Part shown: positions 1 to 5,515 of the stretch, one piece after another | Layout of the letters: each line of letters begins with the position of its first letter | Position numbering within the stretch: position 1 is the first letter of the stretch | Source: Candidatus Omnitrophota bacterium | GTDB lineage: Bacteria; Omnitrophota; Gorgyraeia; Tantalellales; Tantalellaceae | Direction: 5' to 3' | DNA length: 5,586 nt | Assembly: GCA_030617085.1 (NCBI GenBank) | Contig: JAUWWB010000078.1 | Coordinates: forward strand, 1-5,586 | The notes under the pieces: generated by a model | Told to the model about the DNA's origin: nothing | The model's input: only the letters and a program-made list of their open reading frames with translations | The model's database searches: none | Made by a program: the position numbers and the translations under genes

Positions 1-10
1 AAAAAATAAG

Positions 11-1066
11 TCAGACGCTAAACTTTATCGAGAGTATATCCCCGTCCCGGACGATGTAGTCCTTTCCTTCCAGCCGGAACAGCCCCGCGCTTTTGACTTC
101 CCTTTCGCTGCCCCGGGCTTTCAGGTCGTCATATGAGAACACTTCCGCGCGGATAAAGCCGCGTTCCAGGTCGGAGTGTATCTTGCCCGCCGCGGTAACC
201 GCGGGCATGCCCTCGCGTATTGTCCAGGCGCGGACTTCGTCTTCGCCGACGGTAAAAAAGGAGATAAGGCCGAGCGTCCTGTAGGCGTTCCTTATAAAAG
301 AATTCAAGGAAAGCTCTTTGATACCCAGAGCCTCAAGAAACGCTTTTCTGTCGCTTTCGTCCAGGGCGCGGATCTCCATCTCGATATTGGCGCACATCGG
401 CATGCAGTTGGGAAGCCGTGATACGGCCTTTGCGGTCTCGTCGGCCTCCAGGGCGTCATCCGAGGCGTTCAGAAGGGTAAGATGAGGTTTGAGAGTCAGG
501 AACTGGAACGAGCGCACGGCCTTTTCTTCCCGTTCGCTCAACGCCGCTTCGGAAACGGGTCGTTCATTTTCAAGTTTTTCCATGACCTTTTCAAGCGCCG
601 CAAGCTCCAGCTTTTCTTCCTCCGAGCCGGCGCCTTTGCCGATCGTTTTCTTCAGCCGTTCCATCCTTTTCTCGGCGATCGACATGTCAGCGAGGATCAG
701 CCCGACCTTGATCTGTTCAAAATCCCTGAGAGGATCGTTGCCGCCGAGCGGATGGAGAACATTGGGGTTTTCGAAGAGGCGGATGACAAAGACAAGGGCA
801 TCCACTTCTCGCGCGGCGGCGACTATTCTCGCGTCGGAAGAATCATTTATGCTGCCGGGGATGTCGACGAACGCGATATCCGCGTAGACCGTTTTTTTCG
901 GGTTATAGAGTTTTTCGAGCCAGTCTATTCTTTCGTCGGGCACCTTGACCACGGCAATGTGCGCTTCTATCCTCCCGAAAGCGCCCACTTCTTTGCTTGC
1001 CCCGGTCAGGGCGTTAAAGACTGTAGTTTTCCCGGACTGTTCCAGGCCTATTATCCCCAGCTTCAT
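11..1066 (-). CDS. Divergent YchF/OLA1-type P-loop NTPase (Obg family) with C-terminal TGS domain
   Basis: The 351-residue protein matches the YchF layout: an N-terminal G domain, a helical charged insert (about 126-190) and a C-terminal TGS-like domain (about 268-351) with family-typical strings EVRAWTI, GFIRAEV and GKDYIV-DGD. YchF proteins are cytoplasmic, ribosome-associated, usually ATP-preferring hydrolases linked to stress and translation. Length is close to the usual 363 residues. The P-loop is GLEQSGKTT (7-15) where canonical YchF has GLPNVGKST. Switch I reads AFGRI (29-33) instead of PFCTI, so the G2 threonine is missing. G3 is DIPG (68-71) instead of DIAG, and the conserved GEGLGNxFL stretch after it is absent. 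The G4 position reads NASD (200-203) rather than NxxE. The ATG start has an AGGA-type ribosome site about 7 nt upstream; the stop is TGA. It is probably a paralogue rather than the housekeeping ychF, so no symbol is given. It is divergently oriented from the ROK operon. Confidence 0.92.
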   Translation of the reverse strand: MKLGIIGLEQSGKTTVFNALTGASKEVGAFGRIEAHIAVVKVPDERIDWLEKLYNPKKTVYADIAFVDIPGSINDSSDARIVAAAREVDALVFVIRLFENPNVLHPLGGNDPLRDFEQIKVGLILADMSIAEKRMERLKKTIGKGAGSEEEKLELAALEKVMEKLENERPVSEAALSEREEKAVRSFQFLTLKPHLTLLNASDDALEADETAKAVSRLPNCMPMCANIEMEIRALDESDRKAFLEALGIKELSLNSFIRNAYRTLGLISFFTVGEDEVRAWTIREGMPAVTAAGKIHSDLERGFIRAEVFSYDDLKARGSEREVKSAGLFRLEGKDYIVRDGDILSIKFSV

Positions 1067-1113
1067 CTCGTTTCCTTTTTATAGTGATCCGCTGTTCCGC
1101 TAACCATGAGCCA

Positions 1114-1142
1114 ATAATAACATGAAAAAAGCTTTACCGCAA
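1114..1142 (-). promoter_or_regulatory. Predicted sigma70-type promoter of the YchF-like gene
   Basis: Read on the minus strand, TTGCGG (1142-1137) serves as -35 and TATTAT (1119-1114) as -10, separated by exactly 17 nt. The -10 box matches consensus at 5 of 6 positions; the -35 box matches only at TTG. The expected start is near 1107, which leaves a leader of about 40 nt before the ATG at 1066. No transcript data; called on spacing and position only. Confidence 0.5.
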
Positions 1143-1167
1143 CATGGAAGCAAAGACAGCGCGACGG

Positions 1168-1198
1168 TTTGCGGGACAGGAATGTCCCGCCTATTCGT
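1168..1198 (-). repeat. REP-like hairpin element, copy A (minus orientation)
   Basis: A perfect 8-bp stem (GCGGGACA, loop GGAA, TGTCCCGC, 1171-1190) is followed by CTATTCG. Read on the minus strand this is CGAATAG plus a hairpin with loop TTCC. The whole 31 nt is the exact reverse complement of 5350-5380. No T-tract follows the stem on either strand, so it does not look like an intrinsic terminator. It resembles REP/BIME units, where a short conserved foot precedes a GC hairpin; membership of a transposase-mobilised family is inference. Confidence 0.8.
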
Positions 1199-1218
1199 GT
1201 GTGATGGATGATTGTTGA

Positions 1219-1260
1219 GGGTGCTCCCCACCCCGAATAGGCGGGGCTTTCCAGCCCCGC
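1219..1260 (+). repeat. REP-like hairpin element, copy B (plus orientation)
   Basis: CGAATAG (1234-1240) precedes an 8-bp perfect stem GCGGGGCT, loop TTCC, AGCCCCGC (1241-1260). Against copies A and C, two stem positions differ and both partners have changed to keep pairing. A small hairpin GGGTG, loop CTCCC, CACCC (1219-1233) sits directly upstream of the CGAATAG foot; copy C has a similar small hairpin there. Copies A and B are head to head, with 36 nt (1198-1233) between their CTATTCG and CGAATAG feet, so together they can form a long imperfect cruciform (23 of 27 positions match). Confidence 0.78.
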
Positions 1261-1273
1261 TTTGCGGCGGCGG

Positions 1274-1302
1274 AAAGTTAGATTTGACATTCATCTAACT
1301 TT
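1274..1302. promoter_or_regulatory. Candidate operator: 10-bp perfect inverted repeat over the -35 box
   Basis: AAAGTTAGAT (1274-1283) and ATCTAACTTT (1293-1302) are perfect reverse complements around a 9-nt centre that contains the -35 hexamer TTGACA. Half-site centres are 19 bp apart, about two helical turns, as expected for a dimeric winged-helix repressor. The ROK regulator encoded immediately downstream is the obvious candidate ligand, giving autorepression. The symmetry and position are seen directly; the binding partner is inference. Confidence 0.65.
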
Positions 1303-1312
1303 TAAGTATATT
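1284..1312 (+). promoter_or_regulatory. Strong predicted sigma70-type promoter of the ROK operon
   Basis: A consensus TTGACA (1284-1289) and TATATT (1307-1312, 5 of 6 to consensus) are separated by 17 nt. The expected start is near 1319, giving a leader of about 94 nt before the ATG at 1413. It drives the ROK gene and, given the tight spacing, probably the two genes behind it. The -35 box lies inside the inverted repeat 1274-1302, so a bound repressor would block RNA polymerase directly. Confidence 0.75.
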
Positions 1313-1373
1313 AAAGTGGCTGGCATATAGTTTAAGGTAAGTAATATTAGTAATCACAACTTCAAAAAACATA

Positions 1374-1397
1374 CCGGGGCTTGAAGATTCGCCCCGG
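1374..1397 (+). promoter_or_regulatory. GC-rich leader hairpin just before the ROK ribosome site
   Basis: CCGGGGC (1374-1380) pairs perfectly with GCCCCGG (1391-1397) around a 10-nt loop. The stem ends 6 nt before the GGAG ribosome site (1404-1407). No T-run follows, so it is not an intrinsic terminator. It could tune ribosome access or mRNA stability; its function is unknown. Confidence 0.45.
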
Positions 1398-1412
1398 GGG
1401 ATCGGAGAAAAA

Positions 1413-2540
1413 ATGGCACGGGTTAAGAGGAAGATAGCATTTTTCAGGATCTCTCCCGAAAACGATGACGACCGGTTTCGCCTGGATATCTTTGACGTCC
1501 TGAAGAAAGAAAGGGATCTTTCCATAAGCGGAATACTGGAAAAAACCGGCAAGCCCGGCCGCGCCGTGGATGAATATGTCAACTCGTGCGCGGGAAAGGG
1601 GCTTTTGAAGATCTCCCGGTCGGACAGAGGGGACATGGTCGAATTTAATGTCGGGTCGAAGAAAGTTCTTGGCGTCGGGTTTGTCGGGGAAGAAAGCGTT
1701 TTGACCGCCATGGACCTTGGCGGGAACATCACCGCCGCGGAGAAGATCGGGATCGGACCCTTTTTGAAATTGAAAGGAAGGAATAAAGACATAAAGGACA
1801 TCGTGGACAAAATAGGCGAGGGGACCAGATTGCGCGAGACCGACCTTTATTCCGCGGGCATCGCCGTGCCGGAGTGGATGAACAAGAAGAACCCCAAAAG
1901 CGCGGATATCCTGGGGGAGGGCATTAGCCGTCTTTTTAATTGTGACGTGCGGATCGCCAGGGAAGCGACGGCCGCCGGGTACGGGGAAAAAGAATATGGG
2001 GCGCAAGCCCGGGGAAAGGATGTCCTGTACATTCATTCGGATGTAGGCGCGGGAGTTGTGATCAAGAACGAGATGATCTTTGAGGCGGAAGAGGAAGGGG
2101 GAGAAGACAAGGCTTATCTGCGCCCCTGGGAACAGTTCAGCATAGTCAACACGGCTAAAGGCCTGGTGGAGCGGGGAAGGGGGACCAGCATCGTCCACAT
2201 GCTTCATGGAGATGTCGACAACATGACCCTGGAAGCGGTACTGGGCGCCGCCGAGGATCACGATGAACTGGCCGAGGATGTGATAGAAAGGTCCGGCCTC
2301 GCGTTAGGCGTGAGGGTCTCTTATCTGGCCAACACCTTTGGCGCGGACACGGTGATAGTGGGCATCGGCGCGGAGAAGCACAAGGAAATTTTCGTACGAT
2401 CCGTAAAGGAAAGCACGACAAGATTTTTGTTTAAGGACCTGGCGGACAGACTGGAGATCGTCTCCGGCGCACTGGGGAAAGAAGCGTCTTCCATCGGTGC
2501 GGCTTCATTGTGCCGCCGCAACCTGTTTACGGAGTGTTAA
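1413..2540 (+). CDS. ROK-family transcriptional regulator, degenerate (non-kinase) sensor domain
   Basis: The 375-residue product has a winged-helix-like N-terminus (about 20-80, e.g. DIFDVLKKERDLSISGILEKTG) followed by an actin-like ROK domain (about 85-370). The ROK fold is recognised from the order of VLGVGFVGEESVLTAMD, AGIAVPEW, REATAAGYGE, VLYIHSDVGAGVVI, LGVRVSYLANTFGADTVIVG and ALGKEASSIGAASL. ROK proteins are sugar kinases or sugar-responsive repressors such as NagC, Mlc and XylR. Here the DxGGT phosphate loop is replaced by GFVGEE (88-93), the catalytic ND pair of NDANA reads RE (183-184), and the GEIGH plus CxCGxxGCxE zinc motif is missing. It is therefore unlikely to be a kinase and may sense an unusual ligand. 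The ATG start has GGAG at 1404-1407, 5 nt away. It is the first gene of a tight rightward cluster, with a probable self-operator over its promoter. Regulator assignment is good; ligand unknown. Confidence 0.85.
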   Translation: MARVKRKIAFFRISPENDDDRFRLDIFDVLKKERDLSISGILEKTGKPGRAVDEYVNSCAGKGLLKISRSDRGDMVEFNVGSKKVLGVGFVGEESVLTAMDLGGNITAAEKIGIGPFLKLKGRNKDIKDIVDKIGEGTRLRETDLYSAGIAVPEWMNKKNPKSADILGEGISRLFNCDVRIAREATAAGYGEKEYGAQARGKDVLYIHSDVGAGVVIKNEMIFEAEEEGGEDKAYLRPWEQFSIVNTAKGLVERGRGTSIVHMLHGDVDNMTLEAVLGAAEDHDELAEDVIERSGLALGVRVSYLANTFGADTVIVGIGAEKHKEIFVRSVKESTTRFLFKDLADRLEIVSGALGKEASSIGAASLCRRNLFTEC

Positions 2541-2542
2541 CC

Positions 2543-2932
2543 ATGGAGAAAAAAATGCGTACAGAAAGAACATGCAAAATATGCGGAAAACCGTTCATGC
2601 CAAACAAGTACAGGCCCAACCAGGAAATCTGTTCCAGCCTGGAGTGCCAGTACCAGAGGCAGCTCGCGAACATGAAGGCCTGGCGCCAGTCCAATCCCAA
2701 TTACTTCAAGTACAAGGAAGCCCAGGACAGATCCTGGAAGCAGGCCTGCCGGGAAAGGTCCCTGGAATGGAGGCGGAAGCACAAGGAATACCTCCAGCTT
2801 TACCGCGAAGCGACCAAGGAAAGGCATCGCGAGTACATGAGGGATTACATGAGAAAATACCGCCAGAGGAAGAGAGAACAGGAAGCCGCGGCAAGGCCGG
2901 CGGAACCGAAACCAGCGGAAGAAGAGAAATAA
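2543..2932 (+). CDS. Small zinc-ribbon protein with basic, aromatic-rich tail
   Basis: The 129-residue protein opens with a four-cysteine knuckle, Cys11-x2-Cys14-x15-Cys30-x4-Cys35 (CKICGKPF then CSSLEC), typical of a small treble-clef or ribbon zinc site. It then runs into WRQSNPNYFKYK and a highly charged helical region (about 55-112) with regularly spaced Tyr/Trp among Arg, Lys and Glu, ending in an Ala/Pro/Glu tail. No signal peptide or membrane segment is visible, so it is probably a cytoplasmic nucleic-acid-binding protein. Small CxxCGxxF..C..C proteins of this kind are common as uncharacterised genes in uncultured bacteria. The start is 2 nt after the ROK stop, with GGAG (2531-2534) inside the last ROK codons, indicating translational coupling. 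ATG 2555 is a possible alternative, as GGAG at 2545-2548 precedes it by 6 nt; upstream in-frame ATG 2510 is less likely because it overlaps the ROK end. Function not known. Confidence 0.8.
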   Translation: MEKKMRTERTCKICGKPFMPNKYRPNQEICSSLECQYQRQLANMKAWRQSNPNYFKYKEAQDRSWKQACRERSLEWRRKHKEYLQLYREATKERHREYMRDYMRKYRQRKREQEAAARPAEPKPAEEEK

Positions 2933-2951
2933 AAGTTTTTGGAGAGAAAAC

Positions 2952-5309
2952 TTGCGGTACAGCCGTAAAAACCACATATACAGCGGAGGCCTTTTGTTAG
3001 GGCTTTTTTGCGCCTTCCTTCTTTTTCGCGCCGGAGATGCCGCCGCGGAAGAAAGACCATCTCAAAGCCAGACCGCGCAAGCTCCCGGAGGGGCAGCGGA
3101 GCGGGCGCGTCTGAAACGCGAAGAAGAGATCCGCAAAAGAGCGGAAGAGGAAGCGCGGAGGAGAGTGGCCGAGCTGGAGAAGGCGCGCGAAAGAGCCCGG
3201 CGCGCGGCCGCTTACCTGGGCAGGTCGCGCGAAAGCCTCGAGGGCGACAAGTTCGATCAGGCGCGCGCGTACGCGGAAAAAGCGCTCAGGCAAGTGAAGG
3301 ACAGCCGCGCGGCCCGGTCGCTGCTCGCCCGGATAGACGAGGCGGAGAAGGCGCACGAGCGGCAGCGGGAGCGCCTGATGCGTGAAAAGGAAGCAAGAAA
3401 GAAGGTCGAGAAGGAGGCCGGGGAACAGGCCCGGCAGGAAGAGGAGCAAAAGCGCTTCGACAAAAAAATAGAAGGATATCTTTCGAAAGCCCGCGCCCGG
3501 CTCCTAAAGAAAGATTACAGCGAGGCCAGGCGATGGGCGTATAAGGCGCGGGAAGAGGCCCCGGAAAGCGGCGAAGTGGCCGCGGTGATCACGGAGATAG
3601 ACAAGGAAGAGATGTTCCGCGTCAGGGAGGGCGTGGAAGAGGTCAGGGAAAAGAAGATCGCCAAGGCCATCAAGGAAGCCGAAAAAGAGGAAGACCCGTT
3701 CCGCGGCTACGACGAGGGTAAAGGATGGATGGACCAGGTCACCGGGATATTCAAGAAGAAGAGGTATGAGCTGGGCGATATCCGGGAGGAAAGGACATAT
3801 ACCGTAGACGAATGCGTCCAGCTGGCCCTGAACAGGAGCCAGCGCATGATCATGGCCGACAGGCAGGTCAAGCTGGCGGAGATGAGGCTGTGGGAAGCCC
3901 GCAGGGGGCTCTTCCCGTCGGTCACCGGCAAGTACGAGATGTCCACGGGTAAGATAAGCACAACTGCGGACGCGGAAACGCATCAGCGCCACTACCGCGG
4001 CAGAAAATACAAGGTCGAGGTGAAGCAGACAGTATTTGACGGCATGGGTTCATGGTTCGCTGTGCGGCAGTCGCAGGCGAACCTCGAGGTTACGAAGCTG
4101 GAAAGGGAGAAGATAAAGAACGAGATAATCGAAGCCGTTAAAAAGGCCTATTACACCCTCGATAAGGCCTTCAAGGCCCTCGATGTCCAGCGCGGGCACA
4201 AGGAAACGGTCAACCTCCTGTACGGGATAATCGAGAGATCCCACCTGCAGGAGCTGATCTCCCGCACGGAATACCTCAAGGTCAAGGGTCAGTCCATCCA
4301 GGCGGACTTCCAGCATATTTCGGCGGAAGGGGATGTGGACGTGGCCGAGATGATCCTTTTCCAGGCCATGAACGTGGACCCGGATCGCCGCATCAAGATC
4401 AAGCCCGTTCCAAAGCCCGGCCGGACGCTGTCCATCGGGCTTGAGAACTGTTACCGCCTGGCTCTCGCCAACCGTCCCGACCTCAAGGTCAAGAAGAAGA
4501 TGATCGAGTATTACAGCTTCGAGCGGAAGATGATGAAGGCGAAAGGCTGGCCGAAGATAGAGTTCAACGGGTCGTTCGGCGCCTCGGTCGAAAAATATGA
4601 GCCGATGTTCGCTGATAGTGATTGGGAAACGCCTGAGGACGGCAGCCCGTCTCTGGCGGTCAGGGAGTGGGAGGCGGAGTGGTACGCCGGCGCCAGGGGC
4701 AGCATACCGCTCTGGGGGAACACGTTTGAATACAATTACGTGAAAGAGAAGTGGGCCCCGACCGTATCCGCGTTTCGCGGATCCGAGTCGGCGACAAGCT
4801 ATTTCAATCTCAAGTTCCTTGACGACATGGCGTATTTTTCAAACCTGCAGGAAGCGCGGGCGGGGTTTGAAAGCGCGAAATACGAATATCTCAAGGAAAG
4901 GAAAGACATCATCGTGGAGGTCAAGGAGCTGTATTTCAGGTACAGGAAAGCGCTCCTCCAGATGGATGTCTCCCGGGCGCAGCTTGAGCACCAGAGGATG
5001 TTCGTGGACGTCCTTGAAGAAAGGCGGCGTTTCGGGGAGATGGAAGCGTCAAAGGTCATCGAGGAGTACGAAAAGCTTGCCGAGCACGAATACGGCGCCG
5101 TGCATGCGGACACCAGCTATTTCATATCCCTCGCCGAGTTGAGCAGGGGGATAGGCATACCGGATTATTTCAAGCCGGGATATGAGAACGTGGAATACGA
5201 CCAGTGGCAGAAACATATAGCCGAAAGCAAAGCCGCGACCGAGCGGAAAAGAAAGCGGGACGAGATCAAGAAGAAAGCCGAAAAAGAGGCCCGCAAGAAG
5301 GCAATGTAG
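2952..5309 (+). CDS. TolC-family outer-membrane efflux protein with long N-terminal helical/TPR-like extension
   Basis: The 785-residue product is far longer than typical TolC proteins (about 420-500). Residues 1-32 form a signal peptide: basic RYSRK, hydrophobic GGLLLGLFCAFLLF, cleavage likely near DAAA-EE. Residues 33-275 are rich in Arg, Lys, Glu and Ala and contain two TPR-like repeats (88-132 and 176-220) that align without gaps. Two OEP domains follow: the first starts at TYTVDECVQLALNRS (282-296) and has the ARRGLFPS hallmark (316-323); the second starts at GLENCYRLALANRPDL (496-511) with AKGWPKIEF (530-538). These form the trimeric barrel and periplasmic tunnel of efflux or type I secretion systems. 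The C-terminus (755-785) is again Lys/Arg/Glu-rich. TTG is chosen as start because GGAG (2941-2944) lies just upstream and it gives a full signal peptide; TTG 2994 would lack the basic n-region, and no nearby ATG exists. The gene is 19 nt downstream of the zinc-ribbon gene. The TAG stop is the first three bases of a tandem repeat. Confidence 0.9.
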   Translation: MRYSRKNHIYSGGLLLGLFCAFLLFRAGDAAAEERPSQSQTAQAPGGAAERARLKREEEIRKRAEEEARRRVAELEKARERARRAAAYLGRSRESLEGDKFDQARAYAEKALRQVKDSRAARSLLARIDEAEKAHERQRERLMREKEARKKVEKEAGEQARQEEEQKRFDKKIEGYLSKARARLLKKDYSEARRWAYKAREEAPESGEVAAVITEIDKEEMFRVREGVEEVREKKIAKAIKEAEKEEDPFRGYDEGKGWMDQVTGIFKKKRYELGDIREERTYTVDECVQLALNRSQRMIMADRQVKLAEMRLWEARRGLFPSVTGKYEMSTGKISTTADAETHQRHYRGRKYKVEVKQTVFDGMGSWFAVRQSQANLEVTKLEREKIKNEIIEAVKKAYYTLDKAFKALDVQRGHKETVNLLYGIIERSHLQELISRTEYLKVKGQSIQADFQHISAEGDVDVAEMILFQAMNVDPDRRIKIKPVPKPGRTLSIGLENCYRLALANRPDLKVKKKMIEYYSFERKMMKAKGWPKIEFNGSFGASVEKYEPMFADSDWETPEDGSPSLAVREWEAEWYAGARGSIPLWGNTFEYNYVKEKWAPTVSAFRGSESATSYFNLKFLDDMAYFSNLQEARAGFESAKYEYLKERKDIIVEVKELYFRYRKALLQMDVSRAQLEHQRMFVDVLEERRRFGEMEASKVIEEYEKLAEHEYGAVHADTSYFISLAELSRGIGIPDYFKPGYENVEYDQWQKHIAESKAATERKRKRDEIKKKAEKEARKKAM

Positions 5310-5336
5310 TTCGTAGTTCGTGGTTCGTAGTTCGTA
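5307..5336 (+). repeat. Heptamer tandem repeat TAGTTCG
   Basis: TAGTTCG occurs at 5307-5313, 5314-5320, 5328-5334, with TGGTTCG at 5321-5327 and a partial copy after. The first TAG is the stop codon of the TolC-like gene, so the repeat begins precisely at the gene end. Confidence 0.85.
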
Positions 5337-5392
5337 GTGGTACTCCACAACGAATAGGCGGGACATTCCTGTCCCGCAAAGATGTTGTGGGG
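5337..5392 (+). repeat. REP-like hairpin element, copy C, inside a larger stem
   Basis: CGAATAG (5351-5357) precedes the perfect hairpin GCGGGACA, loop TTCC, TGTCCCGC (5358-5377). Positions 5350-5380 are the exact reverse complement of 1168-1198. The element is enclosed by CCACAAC (5345-5351) pairing with GTTGTGG (5384-5390), extendable by one G-T and one C-G pair. Alternatively GTGG (5337-5340) pairs with CCAC (5345-5348), the counterpart of the small hairpin beside copy B. No T-run follows the stem, so a simple terminator is unlikely. Confidence 0.8.
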
Positions 5393-5407
5393 GCGGAATT
5401 AGAAGAG

Positions 5408-5472
5408 AATCGAAAATCGGCCGCAATCGAAATACTATTATCATCTATTTTCGATTTTCGATTTTCGATTGC
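5408..5472. repeat. Inverted heptamer repeats ATTTTCG / CGAAAAT
   Basis: ATTTTCG occurs three times in tandem (5447-5467). The opposite orientation lies just upstream: AATCGAAAATCG (5408-5419) is a perfect 12-bp inverted repeat of 5459-5470, and GCAATCGAAA (5423-5432) pairs perfectly with 5463-5472. The two pairings compete for the same 3' arm, so two alternative stem-loops are possible. No promoter with convincing boxes is visible here. Confidence 0.8.
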
Positions 5473-5475
5473 TCA

Positions 5476-5500
5476 AAAAATTTTGTTTCGCAAAATTTTT
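5476..5500. repeat. AT-rich perfect palindrome with 5-nt loop ahead of the last gene
   Basis: AAAAATTTTG (5476-5485), loop TTTCG, CAAAATTTTT (5491-5500) make a 10-bp perfect stem. The 3' arm ends in five T, which superficially resembles a weak terminator, but the stem is almost pure A-T and ends 4 nt before the ribosome site of the next gene. It is more likely a repeat or a leader structure than a terminator. Confidence 0.65.
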
Positions 5501-5515
5501 ACCCAGGGGGATATT

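Noticed and set aside
482..1084. 200-codon open frame on the plus strand opposite the YchF-like gene
   Set aside because: Fully antisense to a gene with clear family motifs; the translation shows no recognisable domain and is explained by GC-rich codon shadowing.
1362..2261. 299-codon minus-strand open frame opposite the ROK gene
   Set aside because: Low-complexity Phe/Pro/His-rich translation typical of an antisense shadow; the plus-strand frame has ROK motifs, a promoter and a ribosome site.
2497..3000. 167-codon plus-strand frame overlapping the zinc-ribbon gene
   Set aside because: It starts inside the ROK gene, runs out of frame with the Cys4 knuckle protein and has no coherent composition; the 2543 frame has the better start, spacing and motif.
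2952..3050. Lipoprotein signal at Cys20 of the TolC-like protein
   Set aside because: The residues before the cysteine are Leu-Phe, which do not fit a lipobox (Gly, Ala or Ser expected at -1), and a normal signal peptidase I site lies near residue 32.
2997..3449. Minus-strand frame opposite the N-terminal extension of the TolC-like protein
   Set aside because: Leu/Arg/Pro-rich shadow of Arg/Glu-rich helical coding; no start context or motif.
5358..5377. Strong GC hairpin as rho-independent terminator of the TolC-like gene
   Set aside because: The stem is followed by AAAG rather than a T-run, and the identical hairpin occurs in the promoter gap at 1171-1190, so it is better explained as a dispersed repeat.
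5307..5472. Repeats as a CRISPR array
   Set aside because: Units are 7 bp and contiguous, without 20-50 bp spacers, and no cas gene is present in the window.
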